Assembly: GCA_948500755.1 (NCBI GenBank)
Contig: CAOOYH010000015.1
Coordinates: 1 to 24,635 of the forward strand
Origin: an uncultured Lactobacillus sp.
GTDB taxonomy: Bacteria; Bacillota; Bacilli; Lactobacillales; Lactobacillaceae
Direction: 5' to 3'
DNA length: 24,635 nucleotides
Part shown: positions 7,227 through 16,644 of the stretch, one piece after another
Position numbering within the stretch: position 1 is the first letter of the stretch
How the letters are laid out: every line of letters begins with the position of its first letter
Notes under the pieces: generated by a model
What the model saw: the letters and a program-made list of their open reading frames with translations, nothing else
Told to the model about the DNA's origin: nothing
Database searches by the model: none
Program-made: the position numbers and the translations under genes

Positions 7227-7523
7227 TTACTTATCACCAAACAATTCTTTTCTTGCTTTTTGATGATCAACATATGCATAAAGATCATCATAAAAATCAG
7301 CTGAAACTTTAACCCCTAAGCTTTTTTCCAAAACTTGATTTTTTTGTGCTTCAGCAATTTTATCAGGTTCTAAAGATACATATGCACCTCTGCCTGATTT
7401 CTTTCCAGTCGGATCAACCGAAATATTTTTATCCTTATCAACAACTACTCGCACCAATTCTTTTTTTGGTTGCATAGTATTTGTTAACAAGTCTTTACGC
7501 ATTGGAATTTTTCTTTTCTTCAA
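7227..7523 (-). CDS. ylxR: YlxR-family RNA-binding protein (RNase P modulator family)
   Basis: 98 residues. The family mark is the N-terminal KKRKIPMRK, PKKELVRVV, and the GRGAYVS motif at about 44-50. In Bacillus subtilis the family member binds the RNase P RNA and modulates it (RnpM); the same role here is inferred. The start is a TTG (7521-7523), 6 bases behind AGGTGA. The next ATG (in IPMRK) would remove conserved residues, so TTG is chosen. Many relatives read MRKC at the N-terminus, whereas here it is MRKD. The C-terminal 30 residues are less conserved and rich in Lys and Asp. Confidence 0.93.
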   Translation of the reverse strand: MKKRKIPMRKDLLTNTMQPKKELVRVVVDKDKNISVDPTGKKSGRGAYVSLEPDKIAEAQKNQVLEKSLGVKVSADFYDDLYAYVDHQKARKELFGDK

Positions 7524-7533
7524 AGAAAGTCAC

Positions 7534-8754
7534 CTATTCCTCATCTTTATCTGCATCATCATTTAATGCTGAATTAACGTCTTCTCCATTTGGAAACTTA
7601 TCGCTTGGATCGTCTTCAATTTGTTCAGCAATAGATTCTGGTGTTTCTTCATTTGAGACATTATCATTTGTAGTCTCTTGATCTGCTTCAACATCATCAC
7701 CTTCAGAATCAACAAATTCAACTTGTGATTCAGGTTTAATGTCAATCTTATAGCCAGTTAAGCGAGCAGCAAGGCGTACATTTTGACCACGTTTACCAAT
7801 GGCCAATGACAATTGGTAATCAGGTACAATTACCAAAGCATTCTTATCATCTTCATCCCCGCTAAATTGAACTGCAATTACTTCTGCTGGATTCAAAGCA
7901 TTGGCAATAAAATCAGATGGATTATCTTCATATTTTACAACATCAATATTTTCTCCACCCAATTCATTAACGATGTTTTGAACACGAGCTCCCTTTGGTC
8001 CTACTAAGGTACCGACTGGATCAATATCAGAATCATTACTCTTAACTGCAATCTTGGTTCTATCGCCTGCTTCACGAGCAATGGATACAATCTCAACAGT
8101 TCCATCGTAAACTTCTGGTACTTCTTGTTCAAAAAGACGTTTTACTAAATCAGGTGCTGTTCTAGAAACTGTAATTTGTGCTCCCTTTGAATCAGACCCT
8201 ACTCTAGTAACCAAGACACGAACTTTATCTTGAGGATTGTAAGTTTCACCTGGTAGTTGATCATTATGCGGCATTACAGCCTCTACATTTCCAATCTTCA
8301 CATAAACGAAGCGATTGTCACGTCTTTCAACTGTACCAGTAACAATTTCATCTTTATATTGAGAGTACTCGCTAATAATATGTTCTCTTTCAGCTTCGCG
8401 TAAACGTTGCATAATAACTTGCTTAGCAGTTTGAGCAGCTAAACGTCCGAAGTCTTTAGGAGTTACTTCAAAACGAATTTCATCACCAACTTCGTAAGCA
8501 CGGTTAATTTCAAGAGCATCTTTCAAACTTACTTCGAGACGACTATCTTGAACTTCATCAACTACAGTCTTAATTGCATTAACTTTGAAGTTGCCTTTCT
8601 TTTCATCAAAAACAACTTCTACATTTTGAGCTTGGTTATAATTTTTCTTATATGCAGCTACTAAAGCAGCCTTAATTGCATCAACAATAACTTCTTGTTT
8701 AATGCCTTTTTCTTTTTCTAAGGTTGCAAAGGCTTCCACCATTTCTTTAGACAT
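7534..8754 (-). CDS. nusA: Transcription termination/antitermination factor NusA
   Basis: 406 residues. It binds RNA polymerase and affects pausing, intrinsic termination and antitermination. The N-terminal polymerase-binding domain is about 1-125. The S1 domain starts near EIVTGTVERRDNRFVYV (about 133-200). Two KH domains follow, with VGPKGARVQNIVNELGGENID and the GxxG of LAIGKRGQNVRLAA. The last 60 residues are a strongly acidic tail instead of the long C-terminal repeats of E. coli, as usual in Firmicutes. The start is ATG 8752-8754. A longer in-frame reading to 8805 overlaps rimP and has no Shine-Dalgarno. The nearest ribosome site, AAAGGA, is about 13 bases away, longer than usual. Confidence 0.97.
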   Translation of the reverse strand: MSKEMVEAFATLEKEKGIKQEVIVDAIKAALVAAYKKNYNQAQNVEVVFDEKKGNFKVNAIKTVVDEVQDSRLEVSLKDALEINRAYEVGDEIRFEVTPKDFGRLAAQTAKQVIMQRLREAEREHIISEYSQYKDEIVTGTVERRDNRFVYVKIGNVEAVMPHNDQLPGETYNPQDKVRVLVTRVGSDSKGAQITVSRTAPDLVKRLFEQEVPEVYDGTVEIVSIAREAGDRTKIAVKSNDSDIDPVGTLVGPKGARVQNIVNELGGENIDVVKYEDNPSDFIANALNPAEVIAVQFSGDEDDKNALVIVPDYQLSLAIGKRGQNVRLAARLTGYKIDIKPESQVEFVDSEGDDVEADQETTNDNVSNEETPESIAEQIEDDPSDKFPNGEDVNSALNDDADKDEE

Positions 8755-8773
8755 AAGTTTTTGATCATCCTTT

Positions 8774-9250
8774 CTAAAATTCAACTGCAAAGCGACTAGA
8801 AGCAATCACCTTTCTAGGGATTATGATGTCTTTGCGTCGTGTTTTGATCTTTACTTCTAAGACGATCTGGTCTTGATTGAGATCTTTTAAAGTACCTTCA
8901 AAAGTCTTTTCACCATCAATTTTTTGATAAAGACTAACATGAATGTAGGATCCCTTGGCACGTTCCCAATCTTTTTCATTCTTAATTGGACGTTCTAAAC
9001 CAGGAGATGAAAGCTCTAAAATATACGGTTCGGGAAAAGGATCAGGATCTAATTCATCTAGTTTTTCTGATACCAATTCACTTAAATTTGCGATCTCTTC
9101 AATATCAATTCCGCCTGGGCGACGATCAACATAAATGCGAAGATAATATTGCTTCTTTTCCTTTACATATTCAACATCGACCAGTTCATCGCCTCTTGCT
9201 TCGGCTAAAGGCGTAACTACGTCTGCCACCAATTCGGTAACTTTTGTCAA
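8774..9250 (-). CDS. rimP: Ribosome maturation factor RimP
   Basis: 158 residues. It assists assembly of the 30S subunit. The N-terminal domain contains the ELVDVEYVKEKKQYYLRIYVD-type strands followed by GGIDIEEIANLSELVSEKLDELDP, then PYILELSSPGLERP, the most conserved RimP block, and a C-terminal SH3-like domain. The start is TTG 9248-9250, 7 bases behind a full GGAGG; the ATG further up lies across the terminator hairpin and is rejected. It is the first gene of the nusA-infB operon, the same order as in Bacillus subtilis (ylxS-nusA-ylxR-ylxQ-infB-rbfA). Confidence 0.95.
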   Translation of the reverse strand: MTKVTELVADVVTPLAEARGDELVDVEYVKEKKQYYLRIYVDRRPGGIDIEEIANLSELVSEKLDELDPDPFPEPYILELSSPGLERPIKNEKDWERAKGSYIHVSLYQKIDGEKTFEGTLKDLNQDQIVLEVKIKTRRKDIIIPRKVIASSRFAVEF

Positions 9251-9267
9251 ATCTCTTCCTCCGTAAT

Positions 9268-9294
9268 AAAAAGAGTGAGCATTACTGCTCACTC
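9268..9294 (-). terminator. Intrinsic terminator in front of rimP (polC end and probable nusA-operon attenuator)
   Basis: The transcript forms GAGTGAGCA-GTAA-TGCTCACTC, a 9-base-pair stem (9273-9281 / 9286-9294) with a 4-base loop. Five U follow (9268-9272). The GGAGG of rimP comes 8 bases later. Because a good promoter lies upstream of it, it should affect the nusA operon as well as polC read-through. An alternative hairpin (9292-9310, 5-7 base pairs) overlaps the base of its stem by three bases. Confidence 0.88.
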
Positions 9295-9320
9295 GAATTT
9301 GCTATTCGAACTTCGTTTTT

Positions 9321-9349
9321 AGAATAGCATATTTACTGCAATTTGTAAA
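9321..9349 (-). promoter_or_regulatory. Promoter of the rimP-nusA-infB operon
   Basis: -35 TTTACA (9344-9349), 17-base spacer, -10 TATTCT (9321-9326) with the extended TGC before it. It starts 8 bases after the polC stop. Transcription would begin near 9314, giving a leader of about 64 bases that includes the terminator. The -10 is inside one arm of an 8-base inverted repeat (9300-9307 / 9322-9329), which could be an operator or, in polC read-through RNA, a hairpin. Confidence 0.6.
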
Positions 9350-9357
9350 TTATCCCG

Positions 9358-12300
9358 CTAAAATAGTGACAATTGATTCTGATCAGGCATTCCCTCAAGA
9401 ACACCATTATTTTCAAAATACTCCATAATTGTTTGTGATACTTTGCCGCGAGTGGCAAGATCTTCTTTTGAAAGAAATTTCTGTTCCGCACGTGCAGCTA
9501 CAATTTGCTTTGCAGCATTGTCACCTAACCCAGGAACAGCATTAAATGGTGCTAAGATTGTATGGTCATCAATAATCTTAAAGTCTGTGGCTTCAGATTC
9601 GTTTACATCTACCATCTTAATCTTTATTCCACGCTCTAAACATTCATTTGCAATTTCAAGTACAGTAAGTAATGACTTGTCTTTTGCAGAAACATCCATT
9701 CCCTTATCCTGAATTTCTTTCATTGCAGCTTTAACTGTATTCTTGCCGTGACTCATTGCTACCAAATCAAACAAGTCAGCACGAACAGAGAAGTAAGAAG
9801 CATAATAAATTACTGGATAATATACTTTAAACCAAGCAATTCTCAGTGCCATCAGGATATAGGCTGTAGCATGGGCTTTAGGGAACATATACTTAATCTT
9901 AAGACATGAGGGAATGTACCAATCAGGAATCTTGTCGTTCTTTTTCAAGATTTCCATATTTTCATCGCTAATTCCTCTACCATGTCGTACAGATTCCATT
10001 GTAAAGAAAGCAACTTCTGGTTTTACACCCCAGTGAATCAAGTCCATCATGATGTTATCACGACAACCAATCACATTCTTCAACTTACAAGTCCCATTAT
10101 TAATTAAATCTTCTGCATTTCCTAACCATACATCAGTACCGTGAGATAAGCCAGAAATTTGCAATAATTCTGAGAAAGTAGTTGGTTTTGTTTCTTCAAG
10201 CATCCCTCTAACAAACTTTGTACCAAATTCTGGTACACCAAGTGTTCCCGTTTTTGATTGGATTTGTTCAGGGGTAACACCTAAAATTTCAGGACTTGAG
10301 AAGAGAGACATTACTCCCGGATCATCAGGAGGAATAGTTAATGGATCAACTCCGGATAGATCCTGTAGCATTCTGATCATGGTAGGATCATCGTGACCCA
10401 GAATATCAAATTTTAAAATATTATCATGGATAGAATGGAAATCAAAGTGAGTTGTAAGCCAAGCTGCACTTAAATCATCTGCTGGATACTGGACTGGAGT
10501 AAAGTCATAAATATCCATATCATCAGGCACTACAACAATACCTGCTGGGTGTTGTCCAGTTGTTCTTTTTACTCCAGAAGCACCGGCTGCTAGACGATCA
10601 AGCTCAGCATTTCTTAAATGTAGTTCATTTTCATCTTCATAATGCTTAACATACCCATAAGCAGTCTTATCAGCAACAGTCGCAATCGTCCCCGCTCTAA
10701 ATGAATTGTCTGGACCAAACATAACTCGAATGTAGTTATGAGCTACTGGTTGATAGTCTCCAGAGAAGTTTAAATCGATATCCGGCACCTTGTCTCCATG
10801 GAATCCTAAGAAAGTAGCAAACGGAATATCTTGCCCATCTTTAACTAATGGAGTTCCACATTTTGGACACTCTTTGTCAGGTAAATCATAGCCTGACCCA
10901 TATTCTCCATTCTCAAAGAATTTTGAATACTTGCAATTCGGACAACGATAGTGCGGAGCCAAAGGATTTACTTCCGTAATTCCAGACATCGTCGCTACTA
11001 AACTAGAACCAACTGACCCACGTGACCCTACTAAATATCCGTCTTTATTTGATTTGGCAACAAGCCTTTGAGAAATTAAGTAAATAACTGCATATCCGTT
11101 TGAAATAATAGAATTCAATTCAAGTTCAATTCTATCTTCTACAATCTTTGGTAAAGGTTTTCCGTATAATTCGTAGGCTTTATTATAGGTTAAATCCTTC
11201 ATTTCTTGATCCGCATTTTCAATATGAGGTGGATATAGTCCACTTTTAATCGGAGCAATTTCCTCAATTTGATCGGCTAATTTATTGGTATTATCAATTA
11301 CAATTTCTTTAGCTACATCTTCACCCAAAAAGCTAAATGCATCAAGCATTTCCTGCGTTGAATAAAAATGTAAATCCGGTAAATTTTTATTGCGATTAGG
11401 ATTTCCCTTTTGAGCCGCTAATAAAATTTTACGATAAATTGCTTCATGCGGTTCAACATAGTGCGAGTCACTGGTAGCTACTACTGGTTTATTTAGTTCT
11501 TTACCTAATTTATAAATATTTTGAATAATTTCATGCAGCTCGTCTTCATCTTTAATTAGATCATCTTCAATTAAGGTTTGATAAGCTGCTGGCGGTTGGA
11601 CTTCAAGATAATCATAAAAACGTGCTTTTTCACGAGCTTCATCATATCCTTTTTGCATCATTGAAATGAATACATCGCCTTGCCAGCACCCACTACCAAA
11701 TAATAAACCTTTATGATATTTTCTTAATTCCGACTTTGGGGTACGTGGAATACGATAGAAATATTTAGTACTTGCAAGCGATACAAGCTTGTACATATTT
11801 TTTAGTCCTTCTTGATTTAAAGCAAGAACACTCATATGACTTGGCTTAGCTCGCTTATAAACTTGACCATATTTAGCATAGTCATTCATTTTGCCTAAAT
11901 CTGCTTCATGAAAACGTTCATTAAAAGCATCTAGCAATTTAAACATTAAGTATCCTGTAGCTTCGGCATCTTGATTAGCGCGGTGATGATGTTCAAGAAC
12001 AACATTGTATTTCTTAGCTAAAGAATCAAGGGTGTGGCGAGTTTGTTCAGGATGCAAAAGTCTTGAAACTTCAAGCGTGTCAACAACAGGTTGCGTAATT
12101 TCTTCTAGACCTGCACGGCGTAAAGCCGCATTTACAAACCCAACATCAAATTGAACATTATGTCCACAGAGAGGACGATCACCATAAAATTCTTTAAATT
12201 TCTTAATTACATCTTTTTCATCATCAGCTGCACCAACCATTTCATCAGTAATTGATGTTAAGTTAATCGTTGTATCGCTCAAGGGATGATGTGGATTGAT

Positions 12301-13656
12301 AAATTCATCGAATCTTTCTAGGACCTCACCATTTTTCATTTTTACCGCACCGATTTCAATAATGGTGTCGTAAACAGACGATAGTCCTGTTGTTTCAACG
12401 TCAAAAATCACATATTCACGATCTCGATAATCCATTTCAGTAGGATTAAGGACAAGCAAAGCATGATCATCAATCATATTGGCCTCATAGCCATATAAAA
12501 TCTTCATTTTTTCGCTTGCACCAGTATGATAAGCTTCTGGGAAAGATTGCACATCTGCATGATCCGTAATTGCAATTGCCTTTTGACCAAATTTTTTCGC
12601 AGTTTTGATAAAGTCACTCGCCGTACTAGTTGCGTCCAATTGACTCATATTTGTATGAAGGTGCAACTCTACACGCTTTTTCTCTCCTTCATACTTTTCT
12701 TCTCGACCCTTATGTTCAATTAATTCTAAGTTTCGAATATTAAAAACAACGTCATGTTGATATTGATCATCAGCTGCATAACCTTGCATTCTAGCCCAAA
12801 CGCCAGGTTTAATTCCCTTTAGATAATCAATTTGATCTTTGTCAGAAACAAATTTTTTAAAGCTAATTGAATCTGTATAGTCAGTAATCTCACCAGTAAA
12901 AATTACACTTCCAGATTTTAATTCATGAATATCAGTATTAAAAATATGGCCTTCAATAGCTACGTTTCCACTGCCATCTTCCAAGTCTTTAATTTGAATA
13001 AATTTAGCTTTTTTATCGACCTTTTTGTTGCCCATTCTTGTGCTCTTAACAGGCATTTTTTTCTTAGGTTCTGCCGGTTGTTTTTCATAGAATTCTTGCA
13101 TAGCAGACTCATGCTGAGCCTGCTCTTGTTCTAGACTTCTTAAATTTTCATCAATATTAGTTTCATCAACTTTCGTTGTAAACTTGATATTAAAGAAACC
13201 ATAACGTCTGAATTCTTTATTTAGTTCTGCTAAAACTTGTTCTGAAAGCAAGCCATTTACTACTTGGTTTTGAGTTGGAATTAGCCATTTTTCTTTTTCT
13301 AAATGAGGAGCTTGTCCTTGTAAAAATTCCCGAACAGCTGGTTTTAGGTTAGTTGAATTCTGAATGGCATAAGTCCAGTAGGCCGGTAGTTTCTTACTAC
13401 TTCCATCGCGTGTTTGAACTAATAATTCAACATTCACAAATGGTTCAAAAGTCTCATGAATAAGTTCATTAAGAGAGCGATAAGTTTCAAAATCTAATGG
13501 TGTATCAAAAAAAACGTGGATTTTCCACTTTCTTTCATTAGCGTATACATCCACGTTTTCAATTTCACCATTTTGGACAATATCGTTATCTTCAAACTTA
13601 TCAGGAAACTTGATTTGATCTAATAGTTTTTTGAAAAGTTCGTTCTTTTTTGTCAC
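9358..13656 (-). CDS. polC: DNA polymerase III PolC-type, alpha subunit with proofreading exonuclease
   Basis: 1432 residues, full length for the replicative polymerase of low-GC Gram-positives. Order: N-terminal domain, OB domain (about 218-315), PHP domain beginning ELHLHTNMS (330-338), and an inserted DEDD exonuclease with FDVETTGLS (418-426), GHNVQFDVGF (498-507) and HRANQDAEAT (558-567). The PHP domain resumes after it. The zinc-binding cysteines are C905, C908, C930 and C933. Polymerase palm aspartates are in PDIDLNFSGD (958-967). The exonuclease sits within the PHP domain, as expected for PolC and not DnaE. The start is GTG 13654-13656, 8 bases behind an AGGA that overlaps the proS stop. 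All motifs appear intact. Confidence 0.98.
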   Translation of the reverse strand: MTKKNELFKKLLDQIKFPDKFEDNDIVQNGEIENVDVYANERKWKIHVFFDTPLDFETYRSLNELIHETFEPFVNVELLVQTRDGSSKKLPAYWTYAIQNSTNLKPAVREFLQGQAPHLEKEKWLIPTQNQVVNGLLSEQVLAELNKEFRRYGFFNIKFTTKVDETNIDENLRSLEQEQAQHESAMQEFYEKQPAEPKKKMPVKSTRMGNKKVDKKAKFIQIKDLEDGSGNVAIEGHIFNTDIHELKSGSVIFTGEITDYTDSISFKKFVSDKDQIDYLKGIKPGVWARMQGYAADDQYQHDVVFNIRNLELIEHKGREEKYEGEKKRVELHLHTNMSQLDATSTASDFIKTAKKFGQKAIAITDHADVQSFPEAYHTGASEKMKILYGYEANMIDDHALLVLNPTEMDYRDREYVIFDVETTGLSSVYDTIIEIGAVKMKNGEVLERFDEFINPHHPLSDTTINLTSITDEMVGAADDEKDVIKKFKEFYGDRPLCGHNVQFDVGFVNAALRRAGLEEITQPVVDTLEVSRLLHPEQTRHTLDSLAKKYNVVLEHHHRANQDAEATGYLMFKLLDAFNERFHEADLGKMNDYAKYGQVYKRAKPSHMSVLALNQEGLKNMYKLVSLASTKYFYRIPRTPKSELRKYHKGLLFGSGCWQGDVFISMMQKGYDEAREKARFYDYLEVQPPAAYQTLIEDDLIKDEDELHEIIQNIYKLGKELNKPVVATSDSHYVEPHEAIYRKILLAAQKGNPNRNKNLPDLHFYSTQEMLDAFSFLGEDVAKEIVIDNTNKLADQIEEIAPIKSGLYPPHIENADQEMKDLTYNKAYELYGKPLPKIVEDRIELELNSIISNGYAVIYLISQRLVAKSNKDGYLVGSRGSVGSSLVATMSGITEVNPLAPHYRCPNCKYSKFFENGEYGSGYDLPDKECPKCGTPLVKDGQDIPFATFLGFHGDKVPDIDLNFSGDYQPVAHNYIRVMFGPDNSFRAGTIATVADKTAYGYVKHYEDENELHLRNAELDRLAAGASGVKRTTGQHPAGIVVVPDDMDIYDFTPVQYPADDLSAAWLTTHFDFHSIHDNILKFDILGHDDPTMIRMLQDLSGVDPLTIPPDDPGVMSLFSSPEILGVTPEQIQSKTGTLGVPEFGTKFVRGMLEETKPTTFSELLQISGLSHGTDVWLGNAEDLINNGTCKLKNVIGCRDNIMMDLIHWGVKPEVAFFTMESVRHGRGISDENMEILKKNDKIPDWYIPSCLKIKYMFPKAHATAYILMALRIAWFKVYYPVIYYASYFSVRADLFDLVAMSHGKNTVKAAMKEIQDKGMDVSAKDKSLLTVLEIANECLERGIKIKMVDVNESEATDFKIIDDHTILAPFNAVPGLGDNAAKQIVAARAEQKFLSKEDLATRGKVSQTIMEYFENNGVLEGMPDQNQLSLF

Positions 13657-13661
13657 AAAAA

Positions 13662-15359
13662 TTATCCTAACTCTTTTGTAATCACAGCATCCAAATCAGA
13701 AATATTAACTTCAGTAGCCTTTTCATCCATTGGACGCTTTACTTCTACAATACCATCTTTTGCTTTTCGACCGATTGTAATTCTTAATGGTGCTCCGACT
13801 AAGTCAGCATCATTAAATTTAACACCTGGTCGTTCATTTCTATCATCGTATAAAACATCATACTTGGCTGAAAGTTCTTTTTCAAGTTTTTCAGCTAATT
13901 CAGTTTGAGTTTCATCCTTCATTTTCATTTGAATTAAATGAATGGCAAATGGAGCAATTTCTTTTGGCCATGCGATTCCATTTTCAGTTAAGTGTTGTTC
14001 AACTGCAGCTGACAGCATTCTGGTTACCCCAATTCCATAGGAGCCCATGATTACTGGCTTAGCTTTACCATTATTATCTAAGAAATCAGCACCCATAGTA
14101 TCAGTATAGTAAGTACCTAATTTAAAGATATGACCAACTTCAATACTAGTAGTAAATTTCAATGGTAAATGATCAACTGGATCTGGTTCTCCTTCGTTTG
14201 CCGTACGAATATCCGCAAATTCGTCAACTTTAAAGTCGCGATCTAAATTAGCATTTTGATATTGATAGTCGGTTTCATTTGCACCTACAACTACATTGTA
14301 CAAATCTTTGACTGTTTCATCCGCAATAATCTTATCAGCCCAGTCAGCATTGATTGGTCCAACGCCGCCTTTTTCTGAACCAGTAATTTCTACTAATTCA
14401 TCAGCATTTGCAGTTCTAACTTCATCTGCATCTAAGATATGACCTAATTTAACTTCGTTAATTTCCTTATCACCACGGATGAGAACTAAGACCTTTTGGT
14501 CATCTGCAATGTATAAGATACTCTTAACAATTCTAGTTGAAGGAACTTTAAGAAAATCAGCTAACTTTTCAATTGTATCCATTCCTGGAGTGGCTACTTT
14601 AGCTAAGTCTTTTGCTTCTTCTGGTTCTTGTTTAAAAGTATCAATACTTTTAGCCATTTCAAGGTTAGCAGCGTAAGTGCCTTTTTCATTAGTAGCAATT
14701 GTATCTTCACCAATTGCAGCAGGAGCTTGAAATTCAGTTGAGTTCTTTCCACCCATTGTACCTGAATCTGCAATAACAGGGTGAACAGTAACACCAGCAC
14801 GATTAAAGATCTTTAAATATGCGGATTTTTGATCATCGAATTGTTCATCTAATTGTTCACGAGTTGCTGCAAAGCTGTAGCCATCTAACATGACAAATTC
14901 TCTACCACGGAGTAAACCGAAACGTGGACGATTTTCATCACGGAATTTAGTTTGAATTTGATATAGAGCAAGTGGCATTTGCTTGTAACTCTTTAAGTTC
15001 TTAGCAACAATTTCAGTGAAGGTTTCCTCATGTGTTGGTCCAAGCAAACTTTCACGTCCATGTCGGTCTTGAAGCTTAAACATTTCTGCGCCATATTTTT
15101 TATAACGACCAGATTCTTGCCAAAGGGTTGCAGGCAAGAGATGAGGCATGATCATTTCAGGTACATTAATATTATCCATTTCTTCTTCAATAATATTTTC
15201 CGCCTTGCGTAAGACGCGGTACCCCAAAGGTAAGTATGCATAAACCCCGGCAGTTACTTGACGGATATAGCCACCTCTAAGCATTAATTGGTGACTTTTT
15301 GCTACAGCATCAGAAGGTGCCTCTTTTAACGTTGGCATAAAAAATTTTGATTGACGCAT
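13662..15359 (-). CDS. proS: Prolyl-tRNA synthetase (bacterial type)
   Basis: 565 residues. It charges tRNA-Pro with proline in the cytosol. It is a class II synthetase: the N-terminal core has LLGPTHEETFTEIV and the motif 2 region FRDENRPRFGLLRGREF (137-153), and motif 3 is GSYGIGVTRML. Between motifs 2 and 3 lies an insertion domain of about 170 residues (about 225-395), the YbaK-like editing domain of bacterial-type ProRS that removes mischarged alanine. A C-terminal anticodon-binding domain includes LYDDRNERPGVKFNDADLVGAPLRITIG. The start is an ATG closely behind GGAGG. It lies between rseP and polC, as in many Firmicutes. Confidence 0.97.
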   Translation of the reverse strand: MRQSKFFMPTLKEAPSDAVAKSHQLMLRGGYIRQVTAGVYAYLPLGYRVLRKAENIIEEEMDNINVPEMIMPHLLPATLWQESGRYKKYGAEMFKLQDRHGRESLLGPTHEETFTEIVAKNLKSYKQMPLALYQIQTKFRDENRPRFGLLRGREFVMLDGYSFAATREQLDEQFDDQKSAYLKIFNRAGVTVHPVIADSGTMGGKNSTEFQAPAAIGEDTIATNEKGTYAANLEMAKSIDTFKQEPEEAKDLAKVATPGMDTIEKLADFLKVPSTRIVKSILYIADDQKVLVLIRGDKEINEVKLGHILDADEVRTANADELVEITGSEKGGVGPINADWADKIIADETVKDLYNVVVGANETDYQYQNANLDRDFKVDEFADIRTANEGEPDPVDHLPLKFTTSIEVGHIFKLGTYYTDTMGADFLDNNGKAKPVIMGSYGIGVTRMLSAAVEQHLTENGIAWPKEIAPFAIHLIQMKMKDETQTELAEKLEKELSAKYDVLYDDRNERPGVKFNDADLVGAPLRITIGRKAKDGIVEVKRPMDEKATEVNISDLDAVITKELG

Positions 15360-15375
15360 TTATTCCTCCAAAAAT

Positions 15376-16632
15376 TTACTTAATAAAATAGCGATAAATA
15401 TCATTTCCAGTTACTGCAACAATTAACAGTAAGAGAATGACAAAACCGATTACATCTACAATTGCTTCCTTATCTTCAGGAATTGGTTTTCGAATAATGA
15501 GTTGAATCAGGTTAAGTAATAATTTTCCACCATCTAACCCAGGGATTGGAATCAAATTTACAATTCCCAAATTAATAGAAATCATTGCTAAAAATGCTAG
15601 CAAGTATGTAAAGCCCATGTTTGAAACTTGAACGGTTTGCGAATAAATCCCTACCGGTCCAGAAAGCTTGTTCAAACTAAAATGTCTAAACAAATTACCT
15701 ACGGCATTAAAGATTAAACCAGTTGTACTAATACTTGTATTCCATCCACGGCTAATTTTTGCACCAAGACTATTATCAGGCTTTCCATAAAAACCAAGTT
15801 GATAGACTTTTTGACCATCTATCTTATTAGCTTTAGGCTTTATAGAGAAATTTTTAACCTTATTATCTCTTTTTACCTTTACTTCAACAGTCTTACCTTT
15901 ACTTTCGGCTAGTTCAGCAGCAATTTGATTGAAATTACTAATTTTTTTATTATTAATCGCGATAATTTCATCATTAGCTTTGATGCCAGCTACTTGAGCA
16001 GGTTGATGAGCAATAGTGCTACCTACTGTTGTAGTCGGTGCACCAGGAGCTGCTAATGACCAAATAATAAATACAACAAATCCTAAGACAATATTCATGA
16101 ATGGACCAGCAAAATTAGTAGCTAGTTTTTTACCAACACTGGCCTCTTGAAATTGTGTATCCCGGGGTGCAATTAACAATTCAGTTCCATTTTGCTCAAT
16201 GATCGTGGCATCATGATCAACAGAATAAGTTTTTAGCTGATCTTCATCACCATTTTCATATCCTTGAATAGTTAATGCATCTACTAAATCAGCGGCATTG
16301 ACTTGTACTGGAATTCCTTCAATTGGCATTTGAGATCCTGATGCATCAATTCGTTTAACTTTATTTTGATCATCTAACTGCAATACTACTGTAGTACCAG
16401 GATCAATCTTTGCGGCATCATCAGGTCCCGCTAAGCGCACATATCCCCCTAAAGGAAGCCATCTAATAGTATATGTGGTTTTAGCACGCATCTTTTGAAA
16501 CAATTTTGGCCCCATACCAATTGAAAATTCACGAACTAAAATACCGCACTTTTTTGCAACAATAAAATGTCCAAATTCATGAACAAAAACAAGTATCCCA
16601 AAAACAACTAGAAAGATTAAAATACCTTTCAT
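15376..16632 (-). CDS. rseP: Site-2 intramembrane zinc metalloprotease RseP/RasP
   Basis: 418 residues. An M50 protease that cuts membrane-embedded substrates such as anti-sigma factors and leftover signal peptides. The first transmembrane helix carries the zinc site HEFGH (18-22). A long soluble part follows, with a PDZ domain around 190-275 (VAGIKANDEIIAINNKKI). A late transmembrane helix has NLIPIPGLDGGKLL, the LDG motif giving the third zinc ligand, and the protein ends in another membrane helix. Four hydrophobic segments are visible. The start is an ATG 9 bases behind AGGAG, which overlaps the end of cdsA. It is translated together with cdsA. The regulated sigma factor, if any, is not in this window. 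Confidence 0.95.
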   Translation of the reverse strand: MKGILIFLVVFGILVFVHEFGHFIVAKKCGILVREFSIGMGPKLFQKMRAKTTYTIRWLPLGGYVRLAGPDDAAKIDPGTTVVLQLDDQNKVKRIDASGSQMPIEGIPVQVNAADLVDALTIQGYENGDEDQLKTYSVDHDATIIEQNGTELLIAPRDTQFQEASVGKKLATNFAGPFMNIVLGFVVFIIWSLAAPGAPTTTVGSTIAHQPAQVAGIKANDEIIAINNKKISNFNQIAAELAESKGKTVEVKVKRDNKVKNFSIKPKANKIDGQKVYQLGFYGKPDNSLGAKISRGWNTSISTTGLIFNAVGNLFRHFSLNKLSGPVGIYSQTVQVSNMGFTYLLAFLAMISINLGIVNLIPIPGLDGGKLLLNLIQLIIRKPIPEDKEAIVDVIGFVILLLLIVAVTGNDIYRYFIK

Positions 16633-16644
16633 TCAGTAGCTCTC

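Noticed and set aside
8755..8805. Longer NusA start overlapping rimP
   Set aside because: The extra 17 residues are rimP sequence in another frame, with no ribosome site; MSKEMVEAF is the normal NusA start.
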